A stretch of 64,000 bases of DNA from Pseudarthrobacter phenanthrenivorans (GCF_000813845.1 NZ_JWTB01000042.1:1-64000); one strand, 5' to 3'. Positions 52,722-62,672 are shown, numbered from the stretch's first letter. The notes: generated by a model not told the origin, from the letters alone. Translations and numbers: made by a program.

Positions 52722-53759
52722 GTGTCGCAGCAGCAGGCAACCCGGCAGACCCTTGTCCCGGCAGAACCGCACCTCCGCCCGGACGCCTTCACCGTGCCCT
52801 ACCGCGACCCCGTATGGGACGGCCCCACGGACCCTGTCCTGGTGGCGGACCACACGAGGGGTGAGTGGGTGCTCTTCTACACCCAGCGCCGCGCCGCCGC
52901 GCCCGGGCTGACAGGGGTCGAATGGGTGCACGGGACCGGCATCGGGGTCGCGAGGTCGTCCGACGGCGGCACCACCTGGCGCTACCAGGGCACGGCAGAG
53001 GGACTCATCCCGCCGGGAACGGAACTGCCGGCAACCCTGTGGGCGCCCGACGTCGTCCGTATTGGCGACCGCTGGATCATGTACCTGACCGTCCTCGGCG
53101 GCCGGCGGACCGATTGGACCGGGACAGCGCAGATCGTCCAGTTCGCAAGCCGGGACCTGGAGAACTGGGAATTCATGGGAGGCATCGACCTCGACTCGCC
53201 CCGGGTGATCGACGCCGCCGTGGCCCGGTGCGGGGACGGGCGGTTCCGGCTCTGGTACAAGGACGAGTCCCGCGGCTCGAACACCTACAGCGCCGTGACG
53301 GACACCCCGGCGGACCCGGCATCGTGGGTCCGTGAGGGCGTCGCGATCCCTGGCCGGCCGCACGAAGGGCCCAAGGTCTTCCGGCTGGGCGGCTGGTACT
53401 GGATGATCGTCGACGAGTGGCGCGGGCAGGCGGTCTACCGCTCTCCCGACGCAACCGGAAACTGGGTCCGGCAGGAGCACCGTGGCGGGCTGGTCCTCAC
53501 GGCGCCGGACGCGTGGGACGGACGCGCCGTCGTCGGACGCCACGCGGACGTGGTGCCCCTTCCCGACGCGGCCGGGCAACCGGCCGGTGAAACGTCCGAC
53601 GGCGGCACGCAGCGTGCGCTGCTGGTGTACTTTACGCACCCGTACTGGGGCGGCGACGACATTGGCACCATGGCGCCGGACCCGCGCACCCGGCTGAGCC
53701 ATGTCCGGGCGGCGGTGCTGGAAGTGCGTGACGGGACCCTGCTCTGCACCGAACACTAA
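52722..53759 (+). CDS. GH43-like five-bladed beta-propeller glycosidase
   Basis: 345-residue protein without signal peptide. Repeated Asp-containing blades typical of GH43/GH32-like propellers: RDPVWDGPTDPVLV with candidate catalytic Asp near the start, ATLWAPDVVRIGDRWIMYLT, VIDAAVARCGDGRFRLWYKDES and HEGPKVFRLGGWYWMIVDEW (each part of a longer blade). Probably an intracellular arabinoside or fructoside hydrolase; the substrate is not assignable. I prefer GTG 52722 because GGAG lies six bases before it; TTG 52710 has no ribosome binding site. Confidence 0.75.
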   Translation: MSQQQATRQTLVPAEPHLRPDAFTVPYRDPVWDGPTDPVLVADHTRGEWVLFYTQRRAAAPGLTGVEWVHGTGIGVARSSDGGTTWRYQGTAEGLIPPGTELPATLWAPDVVRIGDRWIMYLTVLGGRRTDWTGTAQIVQFASRDLENWEFMGGIDLDSPRVIDAAVARCGDGRFRLWYKDESRGSNTYSAVTDTPADPASWVREGVAIPGRPHEGPKVFRLGGWYWMIVDEWRGQAVYRSPDATGNWVRQEHRGGLVLTAPDAWDGRAVVGRHADVVPLPDAAGQPAGETSDGGTQRALLVYFTHPYWGGDDIGTMAPDPRTRLSHVRAAVLEVRDGTLLCTEH

Positions 53760-53801
53760 GCGGCGCTAAAAAACCGGACGCCAACGACGGGGACACGGCG
53801 A

Positions 53802-53861
53802 AGGGCCAAACCCTGGAACTATAAGCCGGCTGCTGCCGGCACCGGTCCAAGGTTTGGCCCT
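53802..53861. terminator. bidirectional terminator with nested hairpin
   Basis: Sixteen-base arms (53802-53817 and 53846-53861) differ at one G-U-compatible position. The 28-base loop holds a second perfect stem, GCCGGC-TGCT-GCCGGC (53825-53840). It lies between the convergent GH43-like and amt genes. Confidence 0.75.
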
Positions 53862-53959
53862 GACTCGTGCACTGGGGCGCGTGCGTTCACGCGGAATGGT
53901 GCACCGGGCGCCGCCCCCAGCAGGCGGGCGCCCGGCAGCTTGTGCTGGATACTGCGGGA

Positions 53960-55252
53960 CTAGACGCGCTGCGGCGAGCCCAGCTCCACCGGATCCTCGT
54001 CCGTCAGGTAGGCCAGTTCGGAGTGCGCTGCGAGGTCGATGCCGCGCATCTCGTCCTCCGGCTTGATGCGGAGGCCGCCCATGGCCTTGTCCAGGACCTT
54101 GGCGAGGACCCAGGTGACGCCGAAGGAGTAGACCAGCACCGTCACGGTGGCCAGGGCCTGTACGCCCAGGAGTTCGAAACCGCCGCCGTAGAACAGGCCG
54201 CTGACCGCGTTGGGTGCGGCGTCCGTGGCGAAGAGGCCGATCAGCAGGGTGCCCAGGATGCCGCCCACGAGGTGGACGCCGACGACGTCGAGCGAGTCAT
54301 CGAAGCCGAGCCGGAACTTCAGTTCGATGGCCAGGGAGCAGACGGCTCCGGCGATCGCGCCGATGGCCACGGCTCCCAGCGGGCTGACGGCGCCACAGGC
54401 CGGGGTGATGGCGACCAGCGCGGAGATCAGGCCGGACGCGGCGCCCATGCTGGTGGCTGCGCCGTGGCGGACCCGCTCCACGAGCGCCCAGGCGAGCAGG
54501 CCGGCGGAGGCGGCGACGGCGGTGTTGAGGAAGACGACCGACGCCGACTGGCCGGCGGAGAGTGCCGAGCCGGCGTTGAAGCCGAACCAGCCCACCCACA
54601 ATAGCCCTGCGCCCACCAGCACCAGCGGCCGGCTGTGCGGCTTGGTGTGTTCCATCTTGGGCCAGCCGGAGCTCTTGCCCAGGACGAGCGCGAGGGCCAG
54701 GGCAGCGGCGCCGGCATTCATGTGCACTGCGGTGCCGCCGGCGAAGTCGATGGCTTTGATGCCGTTGGCGATCCAGCCGCCCACCGTGCTGCCGTCCGCC
54801 GAGTCGAAGGCGAAGACCCAGTGCGCGATGGGGAAGTAGACGATGGTGGCCCAAATGCCCGCGAACAGCATCCAGGCGCCGAACTTCATCCGGCCGGCGG
54901 CAGCACCCGCGACCAGCGCCGTGGTCACACAGGCGAAGAACAGCTGGAACGCGGCAAACAGGATGACCGGGATGGAGGCCGAGTCATCCTTGGCCATCAT
55001 CTGGCCCATGCCGGGGAACTCGGTGACGTCACCGATCAGCCCCAGGCCGCCCACCGAGTTGCCGAAGGCCATTGAATAGCCGAACAGTGCCCACAGGACG
55101 GCCACCAGGCTGGCGCCGCCGAAGCACATCATCATCATGTTCAGGATGCGGCGCGACCCCACCATGCCCCCGTAAAACAGGGCCAGGGCGGGAATCATCA
55201 TGCAGACCAGCGCCGAGCTGGCCAAAATCCAAGCGACATTTCCCGAATCCAT
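53960..55252 (-). CDS. amt: ammonium transporter
   Basis: 430-residue Amt/MEP/Rh channel with eleven expected helices. The N-terminus is MDSGNVAWILASSALVCM and the ALFYGGMVGSRRILNMMM segment is diagnostic; the twin-His pore segments are AGGTAVHMNAG and VHLVGGILGT. It imports ammonium. No glnB (PII) gene follows. ATG 55252 has AAAGGGG. A GlnR-like half-site pair lies about 150 bases upstream. Confidence 0.95.
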   Translation of the reverse strand: MDSGNVAWILASSALVCMMIPALALFYGGMVGSRRILNMMMMCFGGASLVAVLWALFGYSMAFGNSVGGLGLIGDVTEFPGMGQMMAKDDSASIPVILFAAFQLFFACVTTALVAGAAAGRMKFGAWMLFAGIWATIVYFPIAHWVFAFDSADGSTVGGWIANGIKAIDFAGGTAVHMNAGAAALALALVLGKSSGWPKMEHTKPHSRPLVLVGAGLLWVGWFGFNAGSALSAGQSASVVFLNTAVAASAGLLAWALVERVRHGAATSMGAASGLISALVAITPACGAVSPLGAVAIGAIAGAVCSLAIELKFRLGFDDSLDVVGVHLVGGILGTLLIGLFATDAAPNAVSGLFYGGGFELLGVQALATVTVLVYSFGVTWVLAKVLDKAMGGLRIKPEDEMRGIDLAAHSELAYLTDEDPVELGSPQRV

Positions 55253-55397
55253 GGGAAACCCCTTTCGTGATGCGAAGAGAGAACGGTGAGTTGCCGTCAG
55301 AGCCGCTCATGGAGGGACGTGGACGGAGGGGCCACGTTCAGCGGAGGGGCGGCTGTTGCCGTCTGTTTCCAACTGTATGGCGGCTATTTTTAGGTAG

Positions 55398-55413
55398 GTT
55401 TCGGCTGTGTTAA
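55398..55413 (-). promoter_or_regulatory. GlnR-like box upstream of amt
   Basis: On the minus strand TTAAC-ACAGCC-GAAAC, one mismatch from the single actinobacterial GlnR half-site pair gTnAC-n6-GaAAc. The second pair of the usual double site was not found. It is in the 447-base gap (55253-55699) between amt and the Gfo/Idh gene, where nothing else was recognised. Confidence 0.35.
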
Positions 55414-55699
55414 ATGGTGGTTTCAGTCATCCACACGCGAGTTTCAGGCGTCCCGCGGCTCGCAGGAGTTACTGGCGCGTCACGCCAGGCACGCTTTCAG
55501 GGAGCGGACGACGTCGGGAGGCCGGGTTTTCGCGGCACACGCACCAAGGTGGGTCGAAAGCATGCCCGGCGTGACGCCGTCGGCGGCTGCCCGATATCGC
55601 CGGGCCGAAGCGGCGGCTAGGCTGAAAACCACGGAGCGGAAGGTTTCACCGGCCGGTACCCGCCACCGTCCGAACCCCGGGACGAAAGGACGCATCCCT

Positions 55700-56833
55700 T
55701 TGAACAAGCAGCAACCCATCGCCCGGCAGGCACCCACGCCCGGAGAACCCACAGCGCCGGAACTGCGGGTCGGCGTGGTCGGCATCGGCTGGGCCGGCCA
55801 GCAGCACCTGAAGGCCTACCACGGCCTCGAGGGCGTCAGCATTGTGTCCCTGGCCGGAATGGAACAGGAGCTCCGCGACTCCCTGCAGGCCGGCTACTCC
55901 ATTCCCAACGCCTTCGCCGACTGGAAGGACATGCTGGAGCACGGCGGCCTGGACGCCGTCAGCGTGGCTGTGCCCACGTTCCTGCACGCGCCCATCGCCA
56001 TCGCCGCATTGGAACGGGGCATCCACGTCCTCAGCGAAAAGCCCATCGCTCGCAACGCCGCCGAGGGCCAGGCCATGGTGGACGCCGCCCGAGAAGCCGG
56101 CCGCGTCCTGGACGTGGCCTTCAACCACCGCCGCCGCGGCGACATCAAGGCCCTCAAGGAAGTTATTGACCACGGCGGACTGGGCCGGCCCTACTACGCC
56201 AAGGCATCCTGGCTCCGCCGCTCCGGCATCCCCACGCTGGGCAGCTGGTTCACCAATCCGGAGCTTGCCGGCGGCGGGCCGCTGGCAGACATCGGCGTCC
56301 ACGTGCTCGACTTCGCCCTGCACCTCCTCGGCGAACCGAAGGTGGTGGCAGTCTCGGCAGCCACCCATTCCGAGCTCGGCCCGCAAGGCAGGGGCGGCGG
56401 AAGCCGGTTCTCCGCCCAGGCCTCCAGCCACGCCTTTGAAGTGGAGGACTTCGCCTCGGCATTCCTAAGGCTGGAGGACGGTGCCACGCTGCTTGTCGAG
56501 GCGAGCTGGGCGGCTTACCGGGAAACGGACGACCAGCTGGACTTCACGGTGTACGGAACCGACGGCGGTGCCGAACTCAGGGTGCACGGCGCCCCTTTCC
56601 CGCCTGTGGGAAAGCTCCGGGTGTTTACCGACAGGGACGGCGAGTCCGCGGACTACCTGCCCCCTGTCCTGCCGGGCCGCGCCCATGACGCCGTGGTGGA
56701 GGATTTCGTCACCGCAGTCCGTGGCGGGGAGCAGGTCTGGGCCAAACATGATGGGTCCCTGGCCCTCTACCGGGCACAGATTATCGACGCGTGCTACCAG
56801 TCCGCGCTTGAGCAGAGGGAGGTCCGGCTCTGA
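55700..56833 (+). CDS. Gfo/Idh/MocA family oxidoreductase
   Basis: 377-residue NAD(P)-dependent oxidoreductase: Rossmann motif [13 protein letters not shown] (about 24-36) and catalytic Lys in SEKPIARN, with [21 protein letters not shown], a conserved substrate-site helix. Probable sugar or inositol oxidation. TTG 55700 follows AAAGGA ten bases upstream. The next gene, thuA-like, starts on its stop codon (TGATG), a common arrangement in sugar catabolic operons. Confidence 0.88.
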   Translation: MNKQQPIARQAPTPGEPTAPELRVGVVGIGWAGQQHLKAYHGLEGVSIVSLAGMEQELRDSLQAGYSIPNAFADWKDMLEHGGLDAVSVAVPTFLHAPIAIAALERGIHVLSEKPIARNAAEGQAMVDAAREAGRVLDVAFNHRRRGDIKALKEVIDHGGLGRPYYAKASWLRRSGIPTLGSWFTNPELAGGGPLADIGVHVLDFALHLLGEPKVVAVSAATHSELGPQGRGGGSRFSAQASSHAFEVEDFASAFLRLEDGATLLVEASWAAYRETDDQLDFTVYGTDGGAELRVHGAPFPPVGKLRVFTDRDGESADYLPPVLPGRAHDAVVEDFVTAVRGGEQVWAKHDGSLALYRAQIIDACYQSALEQREVRL

Positions 56834-57579
56834 TGAACGGCAAACTGAAAATCCTGGTGTGGAACGAGGGCGTCCACGAGGCGAACAACCAGCCGAGGCA
56901 CATCGGTGAGATCTACCCGGACGGCATCCACGGCGCCATCGCCGCGGGCCTTCGGTCCCATTGCCCCGACGCGGAGATTACGACGGCGGTCCTGGCCACG
57001 GACGATGAACACGGCCTGGCCGAGGAGGTGCTCGCGGAGACGGACGTCCTGCTGTGGTGGGGCCATGTGGCGCATGCCGAGGTAAGCGACGCCGTCGTCG
57101 AGCGCGTCCACCGGCACGTGCTGGGCGGGATGGGACTCATCGTGCTCCATTCCGGGCACTTCTCGAAGATCTTCACCAAACTCCTGGGCACCAGCTGCTC
57201 GCTGGCATGGCGGAACGACGGCGAACGCGAACTGGTGTGGACGGTCAAGCCGTCCCATCCCATCGCCGAGGGCGTGGACAGCCCCATCGTCATCCCGGAA
57301 CAGGAAATGTACGGGGAACTGTTCGACATCCCCGACCCGGACGACCTGATCTTCATCAGCTCCTTCGCCGGCGGCGAGGTGTTCCGCTCCGGCGTCACCT
57401 TCACCCGCGGCAAGGGACGCATCTTCTACTTCAGCCCGGGAGACCAGGAATACCCGGTGTACCACCACCCGCAGGTCCAGCGGGTCCTGGCCAACGGCGT
57501 GAAGTGGGCGGCGCAGCCGGACCTGGACCGTTCGGCACCCACCGTGACCAACCCCGCACGGGAGTGGTTCCAGGAGTAA
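56833..57579 (+). CDS. ThuA domain protein
   Basis: 248-residue class-I-glutamine-amidotransferase-like protein of the ThuA (trehalose utilisation) family: [36 protein letters not shown]. ThuA/ThuB in rhizobia act on 3-keto-trehalose-type compounds. The upstream partner is a Gfo/Idh oxidoreductase like ThuB, so this pair may oxidise and process a disaccharide. ATG overlaps the upstream stop. Confidence 0.85.
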   Translation: MNGKLKILVWNEGVHEANNQPRHIGEIYPDGIHGAIAAGLRSHCPDAEITTAVLATDDEHGLAEEVLAETDVLLWWGHVAHAEVSDAVVERVHRHVLGGMGLIVLHSGHFSKIFTKLLGTSCSLAWRNDGERELVWTVKPSHPIAEGVDSPIVIPEQEMYGELFDIPDPDDLIFISSFAGGEVFRSGVTFTRGKGRIFYFSPGDQEYPVYHHPQVQRVLANGVKWAAQPDLDRSAPTVTNPAREWFQE

Positions 57580-57739
57580 AAGCGTCATTGACATCGGCTG
57601 CGGGCAAGAGCAGATTGGGATCGTCGCACACGAGGTCCGGCAGGTTCTGGACGGGCACATCCCGCCCTGCCGGGCCATCTCCCGGCGCCGCCCAGCCCGC
57701 CGGATGAACTGAACAACCACTCCTTACCGGGAGCCAGCA

Positions 57740-58114
57740 ATGCCTGCAGTAACGGTCACGAACCTTGAATCCAAATCCTTCAACGACCCCGACGAGAAGC
57801 GCCGCCCGCCCAAGACAGAGGTGGACGTCATCAACATTGGCGGCGCCACCCTGGGCCGGTTCACCTTCGAACCGGGCTGGCGATGGTCCGAAACTGTCAA
57901 AACCGTCGTCCATACCGACAGCTGCCAGAACAACCACCTCGGCTTCTGCACCGCCGGAACCCTTACCGTCCAACTGAACGATGGAACCCGGAAGACCATC
58001 CACGCGGGGGACGCCTACTCCATCCCGGCGGGGCACGATGCCTGGGTGGAAAACGATGAGACGTTCGTTGGCTATGAAGTCATGAGTGCCGCCGAATACG
58101 CCAAGCCCGCGTGA
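57740..58114 (+). CDS. cupin-domain protein
   Basis: 124-residue single cupin: LGRFTFEPGWRWSE, then QNNHLGFCTAGTLTVQLNDG and a DAYSIPAGHDAW motif. The first motif lacks the usual histidine pair (VHTDSCQNNH has His spaced differently), so metal binding is uncertain. ATG 57740 follows GGGAG. The 160 bases before it (57580-57739) show no feature I can name. Strong terminator downstream. Confidence 0.8.
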   Translation: MPAVTVTNLESKSFNDPDEKRRPPKTEVDVINIGGATLGRFTFEPGWRWSETVKTVVHTDSCQNNHLGFCTAGTLTVQLNDGTRKTIHAGDAYSIPAGHDAWVENDETFVGYEVMSAAEYAKPA

Positions 58115-58166
58115 CCACACTGAAGCCGGCGCACGCACAGTAGCCGGCAGCCACAGCAGCCACAGC

Positions 58167-58192
58167 AAAGGGAGGCCCCCGGACCTCCCTTT
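58167..58192 (+). terminator. terminator after cupin gene
   Basis: Arms AAAGGGAGG and CCTCCCTTT with an 8-base loop, 52 bases after the cupin stop, followed by a short T-rich stretch. Confidence 0.8.
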
Positions 58193-58240
58193 CCTGCTGC
58201 CCGGGCCCTACGGTGGAGAAAATACAACGATCGGAGAGCA

Positions 58241-59227
58241 ATGAGAGTCACCGTCATCGGCGGCAGCGGCCACATCGGTTCGTTCCTGGTCCCCCGGCTG
58301 GTCCGCGCCGGCCACGAGGTCACCACCATCAGCCGCGGCACCAGCAGGCCCTACATCGACGCACCTGAATGGCAGCAGGTGCACCAGGTCAGCGCCGACC
58401 GGGAGCGGGAGGACCGTGACGGGACATTCGGGGACCGGGTGGCCGCACTGAAGCCGGACGCCGTGGTGGACCTGGTCTGCTTCACGCTGGAATCGGCAGC
58501 CTCCCTGGTGCAGCGGCTGCGCGGCGAGGTGGGACACCTGCTGCATTGCGGCTCCATCTGGCGGTACGGCCAAAGCCTGAAGCTGCCCATCCGCGAAGGG
58601 TCCGGCTCTGCCGCCGCTCCCTTTGGCGACTACGGCATCGAAAAGAACCGGATCGCGGTGATGCTGCAGGAGGAAACGGCCCGCGGCGGCCTGGCCACCA
58701 CGTCGCTGCACCCAGGCCACATCGTGGGACCGGGATGGCATCCCATCGGTCCGCTGGGAAACCTGGACCCCGTTGTCTGGCACCAGATCTCAGCCGGCCG
58801 GCCCCTCCGGGTTCCCGGCAGCGGCGCCGAGCTGATGCATCACGTCCACGCCGACGACGTCGCCCAGGCGTTCGAGCTGGCCATCTCCCGGCGGGAGGCC
58901 GCCGCCGGGGAGGACTTCAACATTGTGGCCCCCACGGCACTGACCGTGCGCGGCTACGCGGACATCGCCTCCGCCTGGTTCGGGCACGCCGCCGTGCTGG
59001 AAACGGTCAGCTGGGAACGCTTCCGCGAAGACACGTCGAAGGAGTATGCGGAGTCGAGCTGGGGACACCTGTACCGCAGCCAATGCTTCAGCATCGGGAA
59101 GGCCGCATCGGTGCTGGGCTACGCCCCGCGCTACGAGCCCGAGCAGGCCATCTACGAATCCATCCAGTGGCTTGTTGATCATGGGCAACTTCACGTCGCC
59201 CGCCCCCTGGGCGTCCCGGCCGGCTGA
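58241..59227 (+). CDS. NAD-dependent epimerase/dehydratase
   Basis: 328-residue extended short-chain dehydrogenase. Rossmann motif VIGGSGHIGSFL is at the N-terminus and the catalytic YGIEK (Y-x3-K) near residue 130 is preceded by CGSIWRYG. TSLHPGHIVGPGWHPIGPLGN and HHVHADDVAQAF form the substrate pocket. Likely acts on a nucleotide sugar or carbohydrate. ATG 58241 follows a short AGAGCA stretch after the terminator, so it has its own transcript. Confidence 0.82.
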   Translation: MRVTVIGGSGHIGSFLVPRLVRAGHEVTTISRGTSRPYIDAPEWQQVHQVSADREREDRDGTFGDRVAALKPDAVVDLVCFTLESAASLVQRLRGEVGHLLHCGSIWRYGQSLKLPIREGSGSAAAPFGDYGIEKNRIAVMLQEETARGGLATTSLHPGHIVGPGWHPIGPLGNLDPVVWHQISAGRPLRVPGSGAELMHHVHADDVAQAFELAISRREAAAGEDFNIVAPTALTVRGYADIASAWFGHAAVLETVSWERFREDTSKEYAESSWGHLYRSQCFSIGKAASVLGYAPRYEPEQAIYESIQWLVDHGQLHVARPLGVPAG

Positions 59228-59243
59228 AGCAGCGTGCAGCCGG

Positions 59244-59705
59244 CTACGCGGGGAGCCGTCGAAGCCGCGCCACCAGCGTGGCAGCCAGCAGCGCCGTCGC
59301 CAGTTCCAGCGCGATGACCAGCAGCAGCCCGGCACCGTCCGCATGGGCAGCGGACGACGGCGGCCCGCCGGCGTGGGAGTGTCCCGCACCGCGGGAGCCC
59401 AGCAGCAGGAACGCGTGCAGGCCGGCCATCGCGGCGGCGGCACCTGCCACCTGATGCAGCGCCCCCACCCTGCTGGACCGCCAGATATGGACGGCACACG
59501 GGAGGCAGACGGCGGCTGGTACCACCATCAGGACTGCGAACCAGGCGTCGTGGTGGCCGGATGCGGCCAGCCACAGGTGGGCGACGCAGCACAGGGCGGT
59601 GACCACGGCCACCAGCCGCGGATGCAGGACAGGACCCTTGGCACGGGGCCGCCCTGCCGACGTCGTGCTCCCTGCGGTCGCAGGGGCGAGGCTAGTGGCA
59701 GCCAC
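59244..59705 (-). CDS. His-rich membrane protein downstream of amine oxidase
   Basis: 153-residue membrane protein with four hydrophobic segments (about 30-50, 53-75, 84-102 and 125-148). Loop 3 carries a His/Gly cluster, [11 protein letters not shown], suited to metal binding. GTG 59705 overlaps the end of the copper amine oxidase gene by 14 bases, so the pair is co-translated. A role in copper supply is suggested by position only; no family recognised. Confidence 0.65.
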   Translation of the reverse strand: MAATSLAPATAGSTTSAGRPRAKGPVLHPRLVAVVTALCCVAHLWLAASGHHDAWFAVLMVVPAAVCLPCAVHIWRSSRVGALHQVAGAAAAMAGLHAFLLLGSRGAGHSHAGGPPSSAAHADGAGLLLVIALELATALLAATLVARLRRLPA

Positions 59706-61632
59706 CGCTGCCGCCCTCGGTGTGACAGGAGGATTCCTGCTTGTTGGGGTTGGCCGGAACGTCCAGGACGGGGCTCCGGTCGAAGAAGCCCTCGGGGCGG
59801 AGCTTGAAGCCCACGGTGTCTACGGGCATGATGGGCCAGTCTTCCACCCGCGGGAAGTGCGTCAGCCCAAAGGTGTGCCACACCACGAGGTCCTGGCCGT
59901 TGATGTCACGGTCCTGTGCCACGTACGCGGGCAGGCCGGCGCCGCCGGAATGCTGGTTCACGAAGTCGCCGGTGGGGTACTTCTCGTCCTCTGCAAACCG
60001 GGTCACCCAGAGATCCCTGGTGGCGAAGGCGGCCCGTCGGGCGATGGAGGAATCCGGATCCGCCAGAAGCGTGGGCTGGTTCATGGAGTGCAGCTTGTAG
60101 CCCACGGGCTCGCCCAGCCGGTTGCGTGATTCCGGGTTGGAGATGATCCAGGTCCTGCCCGCGTGGGCGTCGGCTTCCCGGACGGCTTCCGATTCCCGGG
60201 CCAGCAGGGTGCGCTTGCGGGAGAAGGCGTTGCCTCGTTCATTGCCGGGCCCCATTGCCTGCCGGACTACGTCCTCTTCCTCCACCCGGTTCGTGAACCC
60301 GTCGATGGCCATGTCCAGCCGGGCGCTGAAAAGGTGCTGGTGGAAGGGCGCGCCCAGGCCCGGGGCGAGCTGGGAGATGTTGTCCGAGCCGCCCTCGGGG
60401 AACGCCGACGTGAAGACGATGCCGGTTGCCTTGGCTTCGAACTCGATGGTGCCGTCAAGGTAGAGGTACCAGTAGAAGCCGTAGTCGTAGTTGCCGATGG
60501 TGGTGAAGAAGGAGATCACCAGGCGGCGGTTGCGGCGGGTGTAGGTGACGCCGCTCCACAGGTCCGAGTGCTTGGAGAGGATGCTCCAGTCCTCCTCGTG
60601 CATGCAGATGCCGTTGCGGATTTCCCGCGGGTTGCCGAACGCGTCGCTGATCACCGGGCTCAGGTACGTGATCTCGCCAAGGCAATCGCACCCGAGCTCC
60701 AGCGAGTTGGCGTACTGGCCCACAAGGTATTCACCGGTGTCGAAGTAGTTCTGCCAGGACCGGATGGGCGAGGGGTCGCCGTAGGGCACCACCATTTCGG
60801 CAATCGATGCCCGGTTGATGATGGGCCGCTTCCGGCCGCCGTCCTGGAAGGCCAGGTTGTGCAGGACCACCCCTTCGCGGACATCGAACCCCACGTCCAC
60901 GCTCCACTTTTCCCACTCCACGTGGTTGCCGCCCGTGACGGTGAAGCTGGGCCCCTCGGGCTGGGTGATGCTGATGGGCTTCTGGGTTGTGCGTACCGGG
61001 CCGGTCAGTTCGGGATCGGTGTAGTTGCCGTGCTCGGCCGGGATGGGCATGGCGCCGAGGTCGATCACCTGGGTGACTTCCTTGCTGACCACATCCACAT
61101 AGGCCACCAGGCCGTCCACCGGATGTGCCCACGCACTGTCCTCCGGGAAGTCCTGGACGAACGCGAGCCCGCGCAGGATGCGGCGTCCCTTCTCCTCCGT
61201 GTACTCGAACACGCCCGCCGACAGCGGGGCAACACGGACCTTTTCGACGGCGAGTCCCCGGTCGGCGAGCGCCTTGAGCCACCGTTCGTCGGTGGCCAGG
61301 AGCGACTCCACCACTTCGAACTCCTCCTCCAGGACCGGCAGTTCGCCGCTGACGGCGGTGTCGAGTTCGACGGCGGACAGCACCTTTCCCTGCGCTGTGG
61401 AGACGGTGATGTCGCGCGGAGCGGCGCCGGAGACGTCGTGGATGAAGACACGGAACCGGCGCTCCGCCTCCTCCGGCTGCGTGCCGCGCGCCGGATCAAG
61501 CAACCCCAGGTAGGCGATGCGGTGCTGCGCGCCCAAGTGCCCTTCCGACTGGAGGATGGAGCGGACAGCCAGGATTTCCTGCGCCGATGCCAGGCAGAAG
61601 GCAGATGCAGTGCGGGTTGGTGCAAGAGTCAT
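59692..61632 (-). CDS. copper-containing primary-amine oxidase (phenylethylamine oxidase type)
   Basis: 646-residue quinoprotein amine oxidase that converts primary amines to aldehydes with O2, releasing H2O2 and ammonia. Residues align by number with the A. globiformis phenylethylamine oxidase: base Asp298 (YFDTGEY), TPQ precursor Tyr382 in NYDYG, copper ligands His431 and His433 (HQH), His592 (LTHFP). The C-terminus ends in an unusual Cys/His cluster, [16 protein letters not shown] 61632 after AAAGG. It is divergent from a TetR gene with a palindrome between. Confidence 0.95.
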   Translation of the reverse strand: MTLAPTRTASAFCLASAQEILAVRSILQSEGHLGAQHRIAYLGLLDPARGTQPEEAERRFRVFIHDVSGAAPRDITVSTAQGKVLSAVELDTAVSGELPVLEEEFEVVESLLATDERWLKALADRGLAVEKVRVAPLSAGVFEYTEEKGRRILRGLAFVQDFPEDSAWAHPVDGLVAYVDVVSKEVTQVIDLGAMPIPAEHGNYTDPELTGPVRTTQKPISITQPEGPSFTVTGGNHVEWEKWSVDVGFDVREGVVLHNLAFQDGGRKRPIINRASIAEMVVPYGDPSPIRSWQNYFDTGEYLVGQYANSLELGCDCLGEITYLSPVISDAFGNPREIRNGICMHEEDWSILSKHSDLWSGVTYTRRNRRLVISFFTTIGNYDYGFYWYLYLDGTIEFEAKATGIVFTSAFPEGGSDNISQLAPGLGAPFHQHLFSARLDMAIDGFTNRVEEEDVVRQAMGPGNERGNAFSRKRTLLARESEAVREADAHAGRTWIISNPESRNRLGEPVGYKLHSMNQPTLLADPDSSIARRAAFATRDLWVTRFAEDEKYPTGDFVNQHSGGAGLPAYVAQDRDINGQDLVVWHTFGLTHFPRVEDWPIMPVDTVGFKLRPEGFFDRSPVLDVPANPNKQESSCHTEGGSGGCH

Positions 61633-61671
61633 GGGAGAACCTTTGTCCGGGCCGTTGCCGGCCACTGGGAG

Positions 61672-61699
61672 TTTATTTTCTATAGTTGTAGAGAATAAA
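61672..61699. promoter_or_regulatory. palindromic operator between amine oxidase and TetR
   Basis: Eleven-base arms TTTATTTTCTA and TAGAGAATAAA with one mismatch and a 6-base spacer, 28 bases in all, a size typical of TetR sites. It lies 40 bases upstream of the amine oxidase start and 58 before the regulator. Confidence 0.75.
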
Positions 61700-61756
61700 G
61701 GTCCGTAACATGGCTCACAAGAGCCTGAGCAAAAATATTTCCGGGGAGACGCCGCG

Positions 61757-62362
61757 GTGCCCAAGATAGTTGACCATGACGAGCGCCGCCTGGAACTCGT
61801 GGATGCCACCTGGCGGATCATCGCCCGCCAGGGCCTGGAGAGTGCCACCATGCGTGAAATCGCCATGGAGGCCGGCTTTGCCAACGGTGCCCTGAAGCCC
61901 TACTTCCCCACCAAGGACACGCTGCTCGAATTCGCCTTCAGCCACGTCTTCAACCGGACCAACCAGCGGATCGCCGAGGTCACCGCCGGGAAGACCGGAC
62001 TGGCCGCACTGCGCGCCTTCTGCCTGGAAGTCCTCCCCCTGGATGAGGAGCGCGTCAACGAGGCGCGCATCGTCATTCCGTTCTGGCAAAAGGCAGTCAA
62101 CGATCCCCAGAAGGCGAAAATCCACCAGCAGTCCATGGCGGAATGGATATCGGCAATCCGCCGCTATCTCTCGGAGGCGCGGGACAGTGGGGCCATCGGG
62201 GCCCGCGTCGACGATGCCATCCTGGCCGGCCAGCTCCTCAACATGCTGCTCGGCGCGCAGATCGAGGCCGCACTGGCGCCGGAGGGCAAGGCCGGGGTCG
62301 GGCATGAAGCGCAGCTGGAGGGCTATCTGACCCTGCTGGAAAAAAATCCCGGCGGGAAATGA
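61757..62362 (+). CDS. TetR/BetI-like transcriptional regulator
   Basis: 201-residue TetR-family regulator. Helix-turn-helix near residues 32-52 ([20 protein letters not shown]). C-terminal ligand domain about 60-195 resembles BetI. Divergent from the copper amine oxidase, with a 28-base palindrome in the shared gap, so it most likely represses that gene and itself until an amine or its aldehyde binds. GTG start at 61757 has only a weak GGGGAG site. Confidence 0.88.
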   Translation: MPKIVDHDERRLELVDATWRIIARQGLESATMREIAMEAGFANGALKPYFPTKDTLLEFAFSHVFNRTNQRIAEVTAGKTGLAALRAFCLEVLPLDEERVNEARIVIPFWQKAVNDPQKAKIHQQSMAEWISAIRRYLSEARDSGAIGARVDDAILAGQLLNMLLGAQIEAALAPEGKAGVGHEAQLEGYLTLLEKNPGGK

Positions 62363-62447
62363 GCGCCAAACTCGAAAGTATGCTTACTATTGACTGGTCA
62401 GGTTCTGGCGAATGCCGGAGCGAGCACGAACTGTAAGGAGCATCTCC

Positions 62448-62624
62448 ATGGGTTTGGATGACAAGATCGGCAACGCAGCAGAGAAGCTCGGCGGCAAGGG
62501 CAAGGAAGCTGCCGGAAACGCCACAGGCGATGAAAGCCTGAAGGCTGAAGGCCAGACGGACCAGGCAAAGTCGGACCTCAAGCAGGCCGGCGAGCACGTC
62601 AAGGATGCCTTCAAGAAGGATTAA
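62448..62624 (+). CDS. CsbD family stress protein
   Basis: 58-residue hydrophilic protein: MGLDDKIGNAAEKLGGKGKEA with repeated GK/EAxGN and AEGQTDQAKSDLKQA units, the CsbD family of general stress proteins. High in Lys, Glu, Gly and Ala, probably disordered or helical. ATG 62448 follows AAGGAG. Confidence 0.92.
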   Translation: MGLDDKIGNAAEKLGGKGKEAAGNATGDESLKAEGQTDQAKSDLKQAGEHVKDAFKKD

Positions 62625-62638
62625 TTGGCGCTTGCAAT

Positions 62639-62672
62639 AATGGGTGCAGCTCCTGCGGGAGTTGCACCCATT
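62639..62672. terminator. bidirectional terminator
   Basis: Fifteen-base arms (62639-62653, 62658-62672) with one G-U-compatible difference and a 4-base loop, centred between convergent csbD and DUF1003 genes. Confidence 0.85.

Noticed and set aside
52710-52722. TTG start for the GH43-like gene
   Set aside because: No ribosome binding site precedes it, while GTG 52722 has GGAG at six bases.
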